Notes: generated by a model from the letters alone, not told the origin. 64,000 bases of DNA from Adiantum capillus-veneris (GCA_014529385.2 CM043970.1:42789279-42853278), one strand, 5' to 3'; shown: positions 42,980 to 55,193, counted from the stretch's first letter. Numbers and translations are program-made.

Positions 42980-45205
42980 ACATTTACATCCCCAGCTCTT
43001 TGAACGTTTGCCAAAGGCCCCAACAATAAGATGCTTCATATAAGCCATAACATAAACCCACAATCATGGCATTTTGGTTGACGAGGAACCTAAATACATG
43101 CATCAATTTTCAATAGTGAAAAATCATATAAATTGATCTTATCAACATGACAACACATGCGTACAACACTTGAGCCATTGACACACCTCAAGTATTTCTA
43201 GTGGTGAAAGTCCTTTTCTTGGTTTTGCCATGAACTCTTTCAAACCCTCGTTCGAACAATTGTGAGATAGAATCTCAAGAACCCTACAAGGAAAAGCTCT
43301 TAGATCCAACTCTCACCCAATAACCTCTATATTCCTTACCACATACATACCTATAAACACTAGCAAGATAGGTTGTGCCATTAGAATCCGGCAATGAATT
43401 GAAGTACATGATAGCATGTGAATCCCATGGAAATTTGTCAAGCTTTTTGAAGTGATTGTTGAAGATGACATAAAGGACCCAATGGTTCCTTAAACAAGAC
43501 ATAAATATGCAACAAATTAAGCATGACAACCAAAGGTACATCACATTACTTTCAAGCTTAAAAAAAATGAATAAAGCATACCTACTAACTATTGGTAGAG
43601 AAAGGAACCAATGTTGAGACATATCTAAACCTTGCAAGTAATTCTTGATAACTCCAATGTCTTCATGGTGACGTAGTGTAACATAGTCATACCATAAACT
43701 ATCCATGAACCAAACTTTGTCTAAAATCTCTTTAGGCAATGTGTTTTCTATCCAACTATCACCATAAAAAACAAAGACATTGCGTTGAAAACTTACATAA
43801 TATACGACATATTTCTGAAAGCATAAAAATGAGCTTTAAGCTATACTTACATCATAAACAAGTTCATTGTTTTTGTGGAAGCTTTGGCATGGGAAATATC
43901 TTCAAGCATTTTCATGTCCACTTCTGAAATTATATTAGATCGATGAGATCTAAAGTGAATTGGTGATCCACTTTCAAAACTATATGTCAAAGCAAATTCA
44001 TACATTAACAAATGATAGAGAATGCTAAATCTTTAGAGGATGGTAATATTCACTTTGCTTGTATGGACTCGTTGCCATTACTACTACTTGCTTCCAAGTT
44101 AATTCCCCCGTTGCTTATCACCAAAGAAAGTGGCATGTCGCCTTTGCAAAGAGGAGAGTCACTAATCATTGCTTTGACAAACCAATGGTCACCCGAATCT
44201 GAAGTATATTGACAAGATCAAGAGAAGCTAAGTAACATTATCTACTATATGCATGATTTATATTTCTACATGAACAAAGTTTTACCCGTTTTTCTCTTTG
44301 AATGGACAACGAATTTTCAAGCAAGGAAGCACCTAACGGTAAGTTTCTTTTTTTTCCTTGCTTCACGGGTGCAAGCAAAGGACCATGACCATCATCCAAT
44401 GTGAGATTTGGCTACAAGACATGCAACTCATTTAACACCAAATTCAAAATCTGCATCATACCAATTAGTCATTTAAATAACGACACTACATGCGACATAT
44501 CAAAGTACATGCTTGTTCAATATCAACTTTCTCCTCTACTTTTTTGTCCTCTACGTTTTCCTCTTCTTTATGTATTTTTCCACTGGGGTTACGCTTCTAA
44601 AAAGAGTCGAGAGCAAAAAGCAAAAAAAACCTTAATCCTTATAAAAATAAAATGTGATGGTTGCGATATATATGCTTACATTCATTTTGAAGCCACCATC
44701 AATCCGTTTTTGTATACCCGCCATGCGTGCATCTCTTCGTGCTCATGTAGTCCCCTAATGCATTGGCCATTTCTCTTTCTACAAAAGCTTCTTTCAGTCC
44801 CTTTGCTAGCTTCTCACTCTCATCGAAAGCATTCCATTTTCGAAGCAAGGACTTCTTCCTCCCGTGTAGAAACTTTGATTTGTTTCTCTCGAACTTATAG
44901 GCCGCATCCTTGAACCGCACCTTTTATTGCTTCTTGTATGTGTTTGCCCTTGACGAAGTCCGATTCATCATGCCTCGAGGTCGACCACCCTTGCGTAGCG
45001 GGATATCACACTCGGTGCCATGATCATCTCGAAGATACTCCATCACGTCGACCCTCTTCTCGTAACATATTTTGTTAGCTCGGCACTCTTCCATTGCAAT
45101 GCATTGACGATTTTTTCTCCCTTTGTCACACACAATTTCGATGTAGAGCGGCCTCGCATCCTCCATCCCCCGTGATTGTTGTTTGTGAGCTCGTGAAGCA
45201 GACAC
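42980..45205 (-). pseudogene. Ulp1/C48-type cysteine protease-like gene
   Basis: Minus-strand exons run from MSASRAHKQQ (45205) through a basic region (GRPRGMMNRTSSRA, then KFLHGRKKSLLRKW at 44850-44800) to a C48 protease core. The core has LDKVWFMDSLWYDYV (43725-43680), NHWVLYVIFN carrying the catalytic His (43490-43460), and AIMYFNSLPDSNG, where the usual acidic residue of the triad appears as Asn. VPRQPKCHDCGFMLWLI (about 43095-43045) carries the nucleophile Cys. Plausible introns occur near 43840 and 43600-43505. Family proteases cut SUMO-like tails. Ulp1-like genes are also common passengers or components of plant MULEs and CACTA elements, and this one converges on a MULE. The Asn substitution and broken frames suggest a non-functional copy. 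Confidence 0.6.
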
Positions 45206-46440
45206 TTAATTGAATGCTCCTCCTCCTAAAGCTTAGTCCATTGCAATTTCAAAGCCTCACTGCTATAAGGCACACAAATGGGTATAAGGCACAGAGCTGA
45301 GGGTATAAGACACACAAAGCATGAGCCTCTGTATGCTAGGGTATTAGGCTGTTGTAAAGAGCTATGGTATCTTTGCTTCACGGGTGCTGAGCGTATGATA
45401 CTGCTGTAAGCCGCAGAGCTTCAATAAGGTAATAAGCATAAGAAAGGCTAATAATGCAGGGCAAGAGTAAGGCAGCAAACGATGCCTGCAACGCATGAAG
45501 CACTAGGCTACGCCTTGCTCGATGCAGGAGAAACCATGGGCTCGCACAGGGCCTGACCTAACGCAGGAGAACGTAGGGGAATACCGAAAGCGGGCGCAGC
45601 AAGACGAGGCCTAGTTCACCAAATTGCACACCAAATTAGCATTGAATGCTCACGCTCTCCCCTTCAATAATTGCGCCGCCATCCCCTGAACCGAGGCCCC
45701 CCCCATTGGACGGCTCTCATCCCCCCTACTCCCCCAACCCTCGATCCCCTTTGGCCTCCAACCGTGCCATATAGCGACTAGGGGCTCCTACAATTGGAGC
45801 TTTATCATTTTATTTTTGGAGACTCATCCGTCTTTGAAAAGGGGGCCATCCCATTATAATGGCCCCCGTACCCTAAAACTTCTGTAAATTTCCAGGTTTT
45901 CTAAAAGCAAGCTCAAAATCTAGCCGGATTTTACAATTTCAGCCGGTGAAAATACACTTCGAGTATTAACGTCGAAGGAACGAAAACGTTTTAAAGGCGT
46001 CCACTCGAGGAGATCTGATGGCGGCGGAGCTGGACGAGCTCATCAGTTTTCTGTCATCGCCTTCACCACAGGTGGGAACTACTGGTGTACGTGGATTAAG
46101 AGAGACGAGGGAGGGGGGGGGAAGGGAGCGAGGGAGAGGGGAGCGGCGCGCAGATGCCACTTGAGAGAGAGAGAGAGAGAGGGAGAGGGAGGAAGGACAC
46201 AAATGGCGCGTTTGTTCTCAGGTGGCCTCTCCTGCCTAAGGTTTTGCATGGCGGTCCCCCATTTTCTGTTGAATGAGCTCGTGTTCTCTTAAACGTGACG
46301 TCTCGCGAGAGACCTTCACTCACGTGGTTGAGGGAAGATAGGGGCGTGGCAAGGCAAGGTTGCGATGCCTCATCACTATATCACACGGACATGGTCAAAT
46401 GGGATCAATGGTGGAGGAGGAAAACGCGGGGCATGCCAAC
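45206..46440. other. Unassigned GC-richer DNA
   Basis: No recognisable protein in any frame. Short repeats of cacagagct(g/t) and ggtataaggcacac type occur at 45260-45330. C/G homopolymer-rich segments lie at 45670-45740 and 46105-46140, and a short (GA)n tract at about 46164-46182. Possibly promoter/5' DNA of the minus-strand Ulp1-like gene. Confidence 0.35.
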
Positions 46441-46449
46441 CATGGACCG

Positions 46450-46715
46450 TCAGATTTGACAATCGCCCCGAATTTACTAGTGTGTCCGAATTTACAAATT
46501 TACCCCGAATTTACTAATCGGCCCACATTTACAATATGAGATATTCGAATCTCCTATATTTCAACGAGCGCATACGGACCTAGTGGTTAGTGCACATGAC
46601 TTGTAGTGGGGAGGTCGCGAGTTCAAGATGTGGGGTGTGGACTGCCCTGAATTTTCAAGCCTACCTGAATTTACTTTTCTCCCCGAATTTACCAAATGTC
46701 CCGAATTTACAAATG
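46450..46715. repeat. Degenerate array of ccccgaatttac repeats
   Basis: About nine copies of a (c)cccgaattta(c) word occur in two clusters (46468-46535 and 46645-46715), separated by a tRNA-like segment. The word resembles the MULE right-array unit ccctagttcac (and its variant ccccgagttcac at 41466) with C-to-T changes. A short plus-strand frame over the second cluster gives repeated PEF(T/S), which I take to be incidental. Confidence 0.6.
46565..46640 (+). mobile_element. Possible tRNA-derived SINE head
   Basis: The segment cctagtggttagtgcacatg has an A-box-like pattern, and gaggtcgcgagttcaagatg 30 bases on resembles a B box. This spacing and composition recall the 5' part of plant SINEs. 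The 3' end and target duplication were not found. It is not a functional tRNA, because acceptor and anticodon arms do not pair convincingly. Confidence 0.35.
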
Positions 46716-46852
46716 TGCATCTTACGGTCCGAATCACCGCAACCGTAGATCTCATTTCAAGTTGTCCGTGCGAGATAGTGTGGAGGGTTGCGATACAGCC
46801 GATGCTCACCTTTGATATTTGAAACCAAAAAAGAAAAAGAAAAACTAGTACC

Positions 46853-46855
<3 letters not shown>

Positions 46856-46891
<36 letters not shown>
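46856..46891. repeat. (GA)n microsatellite
   Basis: About 18 uninterrupted GA units. The surrounding 46716-47170 is AT-rich and unassigned. Confidence 0.95.
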
Positions 46892-46893
<2 letters not shown>

Positions 46894-47170
46894 CGTGGAG
46901 AATAAAAACGCTAGAGAGAGACACATAGACAAAACGCTAGCAAGAGGAAAACTCTAGAGAGAGAGTGTATGTCTAAACGTTCGAACTTTAATTGAAAAAT
47001 ATGCCAAAAAGTATAGGGAGAGTTGCATGTATAGACAATTGTCAGAATTACCCTACCTACTCAAAGATCCCACGATCATGATAATGGTCTAAAAATGTCT
47101 ATAAATATGTAAACTCATTAAATATGACCTAGGACACATATTTAGTAGCAAAACTATAGAAACCTAGATA

Positions 47171-47178
47171 CTTTGACT
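47171..47178. repeat. hAT-2 target-site duplication, left
   Basis: The sequence ctttgact is repeated exactly at 56966-56973. Confidence 0.9.
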
Positions 47179-47779
47179 CATAGTTATCCGGAACGCGGAA
47201 CGAGAATAGCAACGGGCCTCCTTGTTGAACGAGGGAACGAAAAAGGGGTTTGGAACCGGAACGGGAGGCTAAAAAAACACTTAAAAAATGCTATTTTTAG
47301 CGTTGTGTGTTTGAATACAAGTAGTACTAGAGTCCTTCGACTCTAATATCCACAAAAAACACGATTCGAAGACCATTCAACTTTATTATGACTTGATTGG
47401 GATGTGTGACGCTGTGGCCATGGATGATGGTACATACACAACATTGAACAAACACAATGCCCATATACAATAACACATGTAATTACAGATTAGAGCTCTC
47501 AAATAATTACAAGAGTAGAAGTCAGAGATAACACTTTTCGCTTAATTTTGGCTAACAAGGTCTGCCAAGGCGCTACAAGAAAACCAAAGGTGACATATAC
47601 CACAATGAGAGTCGAGACTGCAAGGGGGCAAAACCATACCAAAAGACTGAAGGTAACAAATACCATAAAGATGCTAGCAGCTACAAATATCAAAAAGGGC
47701 AAAGCTCAAGCGGCCATACAAAAAGGTAAAGATAATGGAAGTCCTAAAGTCCCAAATCTCGAGCCTCAAGACTCAAGAC

Positions 47780-48456
47780 TCAAGAGCCACTAGCCTGAGA
47801 GGCCTCCCAATTTGTAGTAGCCAGCTGTAAATCATGCACATCCTCCCATTCCTCATCATCGAGCTCTAGGTCCGGCTCAATCTCAGCTATGGATGAAGTA
47901 CGTGGTGTCGGTGGCTGTGCATCTCCACCTACCTCTGAGGAGCCTCTTGCTCCATCTTCCATTGTGTAAAAGGATCTGTTTGTTTGCCTGTACTCTTGTA
48001 AAGCATTTTCAAATTTGCGTTGACAAAGACAAGATCATTTGCCTTCTCCACTCCAAGTCGATTCCTCTTCTTGGAAGCAATGTGGCTAAAGGTACTCCAC
48101 AATTGCTCCAAGCATGAGGTACTAACTGACTGGCTAAGAATACGGATCGCCAATCTCTAAAGCTCAAGGCTATCATAGCCATAGTCCTCCCACCATAGCA
48201 CTGAACCTATCTTCTTGCGATCAATCTGAGCATCTAGGCCAAACGACTCATGTATCTCTCTATATTGTCTCAACTGATCTCTGACAATGCGTCGCCTATC
48301 TTCGTCTAGAACCAACTTGTTTAAGATCTCTGTAAATTGGGTCATGACTTCTCTATCTGTCTCTTGCCCTGCACCTTGGAACTCTGGATTCACCATGTAC
48401 GCTGCCTCGTGTAAAGGAGAGGCATATGAATTCCACCTCGAGCTGCAAAGCGTATG
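47780..48456 (-). pseudogene. hAT-2 transposase, C-terminal part
   Basis: After the LTR insertion the frame continues with CSSRWNSYASPLHEAAYM and WWEDYGYDSLELQRLAIR-like text (a stop interrupts near 48157), then ILSQSVSTSCLEQLWSTF and HIASKKRNRLGVEKANDLV. These are the landmarks of the hAT C-terminal dimerisation region. An acidic tail (DDEEWEDVHDL) near 47840 ends it. At least one in-frame stop is visible. Confidence 0.85.
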
Positions 48457-48461
48457 GATCT

Positions 48462-50445
48462 TGTCACAAATGAGAGCGCATATAAAATACATTCGGATAA
48501 ATAGATTTTATCACTTATTATTGAAGCCCAAGGATATAGAGAGAAGTAGATAGAGATAGAGATAGAGAGTGAGAAGATCGACACAGTACTAGGGACCAAA
48601 AGATGGGCTGGTCCCTTCCTGAATAGTATCTTTATTACTGAGGATAAGTCTATACAAGCACTTGAACCGAACATATTACCACGTTCGTTCTAGAATAAGA
48701 CTTGATGGTTCTCGGAAGACTCGGCTTGCGATTCCTAGGGCAAAAACCTATTCCAAGGAACTTCCGTTCCTTATTCGAAATCCTTGAGAACCAAGGTTCT
48801 CGCCTTTGGATCTCACCTTCCAGACTCAGGGCATGACATCCCTGCAACTCTCTTTTCCGACTTTGTTTCCAGAGTCCTCTTCCCGCAGAACAACTCTGCT
48901 TTCTCGGACACGAAGTCCTTACTTGGGAATCCCAACTGTTGGATCACAACTTGAGAGACTCTCTCTCCGATCCGTGGATCTACTTCCCAAACACGGGTAC
49001 GAAACCCTTGGGCTGATCTGGCTCTAGTTCCTCAGAGCGCTTTTCTCGTGCAGAGGCTCATGCCTTCCTCTGCTCCTACTCCCTCACGAAGAGGAAGTAC
49101 ACCTGCAATCAAATACTCAGAGATCATAACATGAAAATCGTTACCTTCAAAGTCTCGACGCTCGAAACGCAACTCGGTTCTCAAAAAGCAATTCCCCGGA
49201 AGAGATCTCTACATAGAAAATCCTCTCTTCCAATCCTACACACAAAAGAGGTGTGTTCTCGGGTTCCTTCTCGTAAATCAGCCCCGTCTACGACGTTTAT
49301 GGACTGAAAACAGAGAAAAACAGCAGCTTGTCGCAATGGAAACACGCTCCGTAGGCACTTCTTCGCGAGGGAACTCGCGCACTGGGTCTTGGCGACATCG
49401 GGTACACTTGGGACAGTCATGGGCATCATTGGCAAATGTCTTCTTTGCAGGTGAACTCTGCAGCAGCATCTCCTTCTTGCAAAAAGTGATCCTTCCCTCT
49501 GAGTGAGGGCATGTGATACTTTTATAGCTCCTAGCCACGGGCACGAATAGTTGCTCGCATAGAGATCGCGGCTGTTTTTTTTTTTTTTTTTTTTTCAATT
49601 TATTTTTTCAAATTTGTTTTTCGTTGTTCTGCCAGAAAAAGAGAGAGAGAAAACGCTGGCTGATCTGTTGCCTTATTTATCAGATGTCTACCCACTTATT
49701 AAATGGGCGGCCGGCGTATTTAAAAAATAGTCTGAATCTGCCCAAAAACTCAATAAAACCTTAGAAGTTAAGAACAATGCTTTCACAGCACTTCCCAGGT
49801 GTCCCTGGATGCAATCACACGCACAGTTGCAATGCAGACATAGACTTCCTCGCGGAAAAGCATCTGCTTTCCCGAAAAGCAATCCCGCTTTCTCAGAAAG
49901 CATCTGTTTTTTCTCAAAGTTTCCTCTGAACCTATCTTCATTCAAGTGCTTGCTTTTCCTTGTGCACAATTCTAACACAGTTCGGAATTTCCTTTTGATT
50001 ATGGATATTCCCTTATTGATGCACCTATCACCCACCTTGTGACGCATCCATCACGTAGTTTTCCTACCGAACTTACGGTACAATCTCCTTCACGATGCTC
50101 TATGTCACCCATCCTCTGACACATCAGAGATGTCCGTTCTCGGATGGTCGGATACTTCTTCCCGATGCTCCATGTCACCCATCCGTTGTGACGCATCAGA
50201 AGTACCCGTTCCTAGTGGACTTACAAATATTCCCGTTCACAGTTCTCCCGTCATTACTTTGAATGATGCACTAGGAATACTCTGTACTTGGATGTCTCCA
50301 GTGAGAAAAACCCTCTCACTTAAAATTCCAATAATTCATTTAGAATTATTTTTCTCTGTGTTCCAAGCGAGAAAACCCTCTCATTTATAAATGCAATAAT
50401 TCATTTAGAATTATTTTCCTGTTAGATAAAGCCAATTTAGCAACA
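48462..50445 (-). repeat. 3' LTR of the gag-only element
   Basis: This 1984-base copy carries a single version of the segment that is duplicated in the other LTR (49407-49480) and a long T tract near 49567-49596. Confidence 0.93.
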
Positions 50446-50458
50446 TCCCTCTCACTTA
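50446..50458 (-). other. Polypurine tract of the gag-only element
   Basis: On the minus strand this reads taagtgagaggga, abutting the TGTTGC start of the 3' LTR. Confidence 0.65.
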
Positions 50459-52469
50459 TAAACAGTTGTCCTCAACTGTAGAGATCCAACTGAACCACCG
50501 GGGAGAAACCGGAAAGAGTCCATATCTTGCTCAATGGTGAGTTAAGCTAGTCCTTTCTCAAAAGAGAACTTAGAAGTTAAATTAAACAAAAACTCAATAA
50601 TTCAATACTTACCTACCGTTTCATGTTCTTCCTCTAGTACCTTGAGGATATCCTTTACCAATCATCAAACTTATGAGCCATGTAAGAACTCGTCATTCGC
50701 GTCTTTCCGAGAATCTGTGAACTCAATTCCACCTTCTCAATCCCGAGAAGAATAATCCTCCTAGAAATCAATCTAGGTCTCTGTCCTTGCGCATAACCCT
50801 ACGTTGTTACTTCAGAGGGTATGAAACCTCTTGTGTCCTCCCACATAGGGAATGCCAAAATCATAGAGTATTAATGTCGATGTCTTGCTTTCACAAACAA
50901 AGTCTGCGATCACCTTAAAGAATGTTCTTTTTTTGGGCCGCTGTTTAACGTAGGCAGATGATTCCAATCTGAAGATCTCTTGTATACAGCAGCACTTCTT
51001 TCCATATTTTCCTCTTGCGAGTTATTACCACCAGCATTGTATTCCCAACGAGCATTAGCGTCTCTCCCTTTCAAAATCATAAAAAATGATTCACCTTGCA
51101 AGCATCAATGATGACTTGCAAAATCTTAGGCAAATAAAATTCTAGCCATACCATTCTGTGAACATAAGTTCAAACTCGGCCTACTTATGGGCGAACCCGC
51201 TTTAGATCTCAATGACGTTCTCCCATATGTGGTTAAGGTAATTCTTACCATTTTAAAACGGTTGGCGAATTATACTCTTACGAACATAATTGTTCAAATT
51301 TATTCCAGCAACGTGTAAATGCTACTTGACCTGCTCATGGAGAAACATATACCGCAACCAAAAGTTGCTTTTGTAATGGTAAAAGCACATAGCGTACTCA
51401 ATGATCAACGACCATTAGAAACCTCTTCTCCGTAGAGAAACTCAAATTCCTTCTACCGAACACATCTCAAATAGAGATTCTCGTGTCTGAATATCCTAGT
51501 GCACAAAAAGGCGCTCAATAGAGTATAACAAAATCTCATCCAGTTCCTTGGTATAGGTCTGCATCTTCGTGTTGTGTTATCCATGTACTCAAAAGTGTAC
51601 ATAATTCTTAAGTTGTGTTAGAGTTTCGGTGAACCCAGGAAGTTACCTTCCCTTCATAAGATCCTTAGAGCGAAGACGCTCAACTTGACGATCCCTTGGC
51701 TTGATCTTAGAGCAAAACCCGCTCATCAAATAATCTAGGATTTCAATCCTTGGATTCCTGGAGCACAGGCCGTAGTTGTCGCTTCTTCCTTTCCTCGTAA
51801 AGAGAGTGTTCATTCAATTGTGCGAAAAGCACTACCATATTGGTGTGTGCTTAAAGAGTATTCAAGCTTAATGAAAGCTTTTCTTTGCTTGAAAGCTCAG
51901 AATGGTTCCTCCATAATTTCCTACCCGCAGTAGCAGGTAATCTGTTTGAGAATTACCGGATACCAGATCAATAGTTGACCTTCTGGCTAGTTAAGCAAAC
52001 CAATTCATCTTAGAAAACAATGTTTCAATTTGATCCTGCTCTCATAAACACTCGAGAGTGAGTAGTCCCGGTTAGACATAATCATACCTCGTGCAAAAGA
52101 GCAAACAAGCACAATGCACTTTATGATTTCCTCAAAGATGTAACTTTGTTTAAAAACCTGCCCTCTCACTTACAGTTCGAGGGTCTTTTATTCAAGAACT
52201 CAAGAGTTAGATTGAATTCCCTTACTCCAAACTTTCTGTGTTCAATGGTTCCCGTCCCACTACGGGGATTGGAAATCATTGGATTCTATGTACACTAAGG
52301 TGTACACTTTCAGCTTTTATTGCTGACTCTACCATCTGCTGCAAAGTATTTTGCGGATGCGTCTACAAAATTCGGGCAAAAGTTCTTCGTTGAATTTCTG
52401 CATCTTTCCTTCCTCAGAGAGAGTCGAGAGTGGAGCTACCTTGGCAAGAGTGAACCACTACTTGCTTTG
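50459..52469 (-). other. Internal region of the gag-only element, no recognisable domains
   Basis: About 2 kb follows gag with frequent stops in all frames. The minus frame 51101-50910 is open but unrecognised. No D-S/T-G, YxDD/FIDD or DDE motif is visible. It may be pol decayed beyond recognition or filler sequence of a LARD-like element. Confidence 0.45.
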
Positions 52470-52922
52470 ACTCACTCGTGTTCCTATTGGGTAAACCGAT
52501 CCCAATCTTCTTAGATGCCTTTCTCAAAGCGTAGAGGAAAATAATTTGTCGGAAAATTCAGCCTTCAATTGAATCCAAGTCTTGTTGTAAGTTCCTTGCA
52601 GAGCTTTGGTATACCACCAAGTACTTGCAATCCCCTTGAGGTGTTTCGTCACATGCCTCACCTTCGACGCTTCTCAAAAATTGCCGTTTGCAAAGGAAAC
52701 TTCATACTGTCGAATGAAAGCGGTAGCTTTCGGGACATATTCTCTTCCGTCAAAAGTATCAAACTTGAGTGGAGTGTTCTGAGGTCTAAAGACCTTCATA
52801 TCCTTCCTGAGATGACGGGATTTCTTGGCTATGGTTCTGGATTGATGTTCATGGATATCTTTTGGGTTCTGAACGATCTTGAGAATTCTGCTCCTTGGAT
52901 TCTCTAGGTTCTTGAGCATCAT
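52470..52922 (-). pseudogene. Ty3/gypsy-type Gag fragment
   Basis: On the minus strand from 52922 the frame reads MMLKNLENPRSR, then LKFDTFDGREYVPKATAFIR. After a TGA at about 52677 it continues with KHLKGIASTWWYTKAL and WIQLKAEFSDKLF. This is the usual Gag order: a 'KFDG' segment, a helix, then the 'A-x-x-W' block. A second stop follows at about 52525. The product would coat the RNA in particles, but this copy could not make it whole. Confidence 0.7.
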
Positions 52923-53115
52923 GCTCTTGTCGCCTTCTCAGAGAATCCCAAGTCTTGTGTCGACTTCTTGCAGAGATAAATTTTTTTTCCCAACTATGCG
53001 AGCTTTTCCTGCAGGACTTAGGTTTCCGCCTGCTTACTTCTCTCTTGGCTTGTCATGGCTTCTTCCCATATCTTCCCAGAGTCGTCCTCCTTTACAGAGA
53101 AAGAGAGGAGACCAT

Positions 53116-53127
53116 GCTCTGATACCA
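53116..53127 (-). promoter_or_regulatory. Primer binding site (initiator tRNA-Met)
   Basis: TGGTATCAGAGC on the minus strand, one base from the end of the 5' LTR. Confidence 0.92.
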
Positions 53128-53128
53128 C

Positions 53129-55193
53129 TGTCACAAACGAGAGCGCATAACAATATGAAATACATTCGGATAAATAGACTTTATCACTTATTACTGAAGC
53201 CCAAGGATATAGAAAGAAGTAGATAGAGAGAGAGATAGAGAGTGAGAAGATCGACACAATATTGGGACCAGAAGATGGGCTGGTCCCCCCCCCCGTAATA
53301 GTATCTTTATTACTGAGGAGAAGTCTCTACAAGCACTTGAACCGAATGTATTACCACATTCGTTCTAGAATAAGACTTGATGGTTCCCGGAAGCCGAGGC
53401 TTCCGATTCTTAGGGAAAAACTCTATTCCAAGGAACTTCCGTTCCTTATTCCAAATCCTTGAGAATCAAGGTTCTTGCCTCTGGATCTCCCCTTCCAGAC
53501 TCAAGGCATGACATCCCTGCAACTCTCTTTTCCGACTCTGTTTCCAGAGTCCTCTTTCCGCAGAACAACTCTGCTTTCCCGGACACGAAGTCCTTACTTG
53601 GGAATCCCAACTTTTGGATCACAACTTGAGAGACTACCTCTCTCCGATCCGTGGATCTACTTCCCAAACACGGGTACGAAACCCTTGGGCTGATCTAGCT
53701 CTAGTTCCTCAGAGCGCTTTCTCCTGTAGAGGCTCATGCCTTCCTCTGCTCCTACTCCCTCACGAAGAGGAAGTACACCTGCAATCAAATACTCAGAGAT
53801 CATAACATGAAAATCGTTACCTTCAAAGTCTCGACGCTCGAAACGCAACTCGGTTCTCAAAAAGCAATTCCCCGGAAGAGATCTCCGCGTAGAAAATCCT
53901 CTCTTCCAATCTTACACACAAAAGAGGTGTGTTCTCGGGTTCCTTCTCGTAAATCAGCCCCGTCTACGATGTTTATGGGCTGAAAACAGAGAAAAACAGC
54001 AGCTTGTCGCGATGGAAACACACTCCGTAGGCACTTCTTCGCGAGGGAACTTGCGCACTGGGTCTTGGCGACATCGAGTACACTTGGGACAGTCATGGGC
54101 ATCACCGGAAAACGTCTTCTTTGCGGGTGAACTTTGCAGCAACATCTCCTTCTTGGGACAGTCATGGGCATCACCGGAAAACGTCTTCTTTGCGGGTGAA
54201 CTTTGCAGGTACATCTCCTTCTTGCAAAAACTGATCCTCCCCTTTGAGTGAGGGCATGTGATGCTTTTATAGCTCCTAGCCACGGGCACGAATAGCTGCT
54301 CGCATAGAGATCGTGGCCGTTTTTTTTTTTTTTTTTTTCCAGAATTTTTTTTTTCAATTTTTTTTCATTGTTCTGCAAGAAAAAGAGAGAGAGAAAACGC
54401 TGGCTGATTTGTTGCCTTATTTATCAGATGGCTGCCCACTTATTAAATGGGCGGCCGACGTATTTAAAAAATAGTCTGAATCTGCCCAAAAACTCAATAA
54501 AACCTTATAAGTTAAGAACAATGCTTTCACAACACTTCCCAGGCGTCCCTGGATGCAATCACACACACAGTTGCAATGCAGACATAGACTTCCTCACGGA
54601 AAAGCATCCCGCTTTCCCGAAAAGCAATCCCGCTTTCTCAGAAAGCATCTGTTTTTTCTCAAAGTTTCCTTTGAACGCATCTTCATTCAAGTGCTTGCTT
54701 TTCCTTGTGCACAATTCTAACACAGTTCGGAATTTCCTTTTGACTATGGATATTCCCTTGTTGATGCACCTGTCACCCACCTTGTGACGCATCCAACACC
54801 TAGTCTTTTCCTACCAAACTTACGGTACAATCTCCTTCACGATCCTCTCTCACCCATCCTATGACGCATCAGAGATGTCCGTTCTCGGATGGTCGGATAC
54901 TTCTTCCCGATGCTCCATGTCACCCATCCGTTGTGACGCATCAGAAGTACCCGTTCCTGGTGGACTTACAAATATTCCCGTTCATAGTTCTCCCGTCATT
55001 ACTTTGAATGACGCACTAGGAATACTCTGTACTCGGATGTCTCCAGTGAGAAAAACCCTCTCACTTAAAATTCCAATAATTCATTTAGAATTATTTTTCT
55101 CGATGTTCCTCCAAGCGAGAAAACCCTCTCATTTATAAATCCAATAATGCATGTAGAATTATTTTCCTGTCAGATAAAGCCAATTTAGCAACA
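53129..55193 (-). repeat. 5' LTR of the gag-only element
   Basis: This 2065-base copy aligns with 48462-50445 apart from small changes and one extra 69-base tandem unit at 54084-54221. It ends TTTAGCAACA next to gatct. Confidence 0.93.
54084..54221. repeat. 69-bp tandem duplication inside one LTR
   Basis: Two adjacent copies of a 69-base unit starting ttgggacagtcatgggcatc and ending aacatctccttc / gtacatctccttc are present. The other LTR has one copy (49407-49475), so the duplication arose after insertion or was present in only one parental LTR. Confidence 0.9.

Larger units (their letters stand above)
48462..55193 (-). mobile_element. Gag-only (non-autonomous) LTR retrotransposon within hAT-2
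   Basis: Two long direct repeats, 48462-50445 and 53129-55193, begin TGTCACAAA and end GCAACA and are flanked by the 5-bp duplication gatct (48457-48461, 55194-55198). The primer site (53116-53127) is next to the right LTR and the purine tract (50446-50458) next to the left one, so transcription is on the minus strand. The internal 2.7 kb has only Ty3/gypsy-type Gag similarity and no protease, RT or integrase motif that I can find. It would depend on another element's enzymes. Confidence 0.92.

Noticed and set aside
46628-46822. Small protein with PEF(T/S) repeats
   Set aside because: The repeat comes from the ccccgaatttac DNA array; no start context or neighbouring exon supports a gene.
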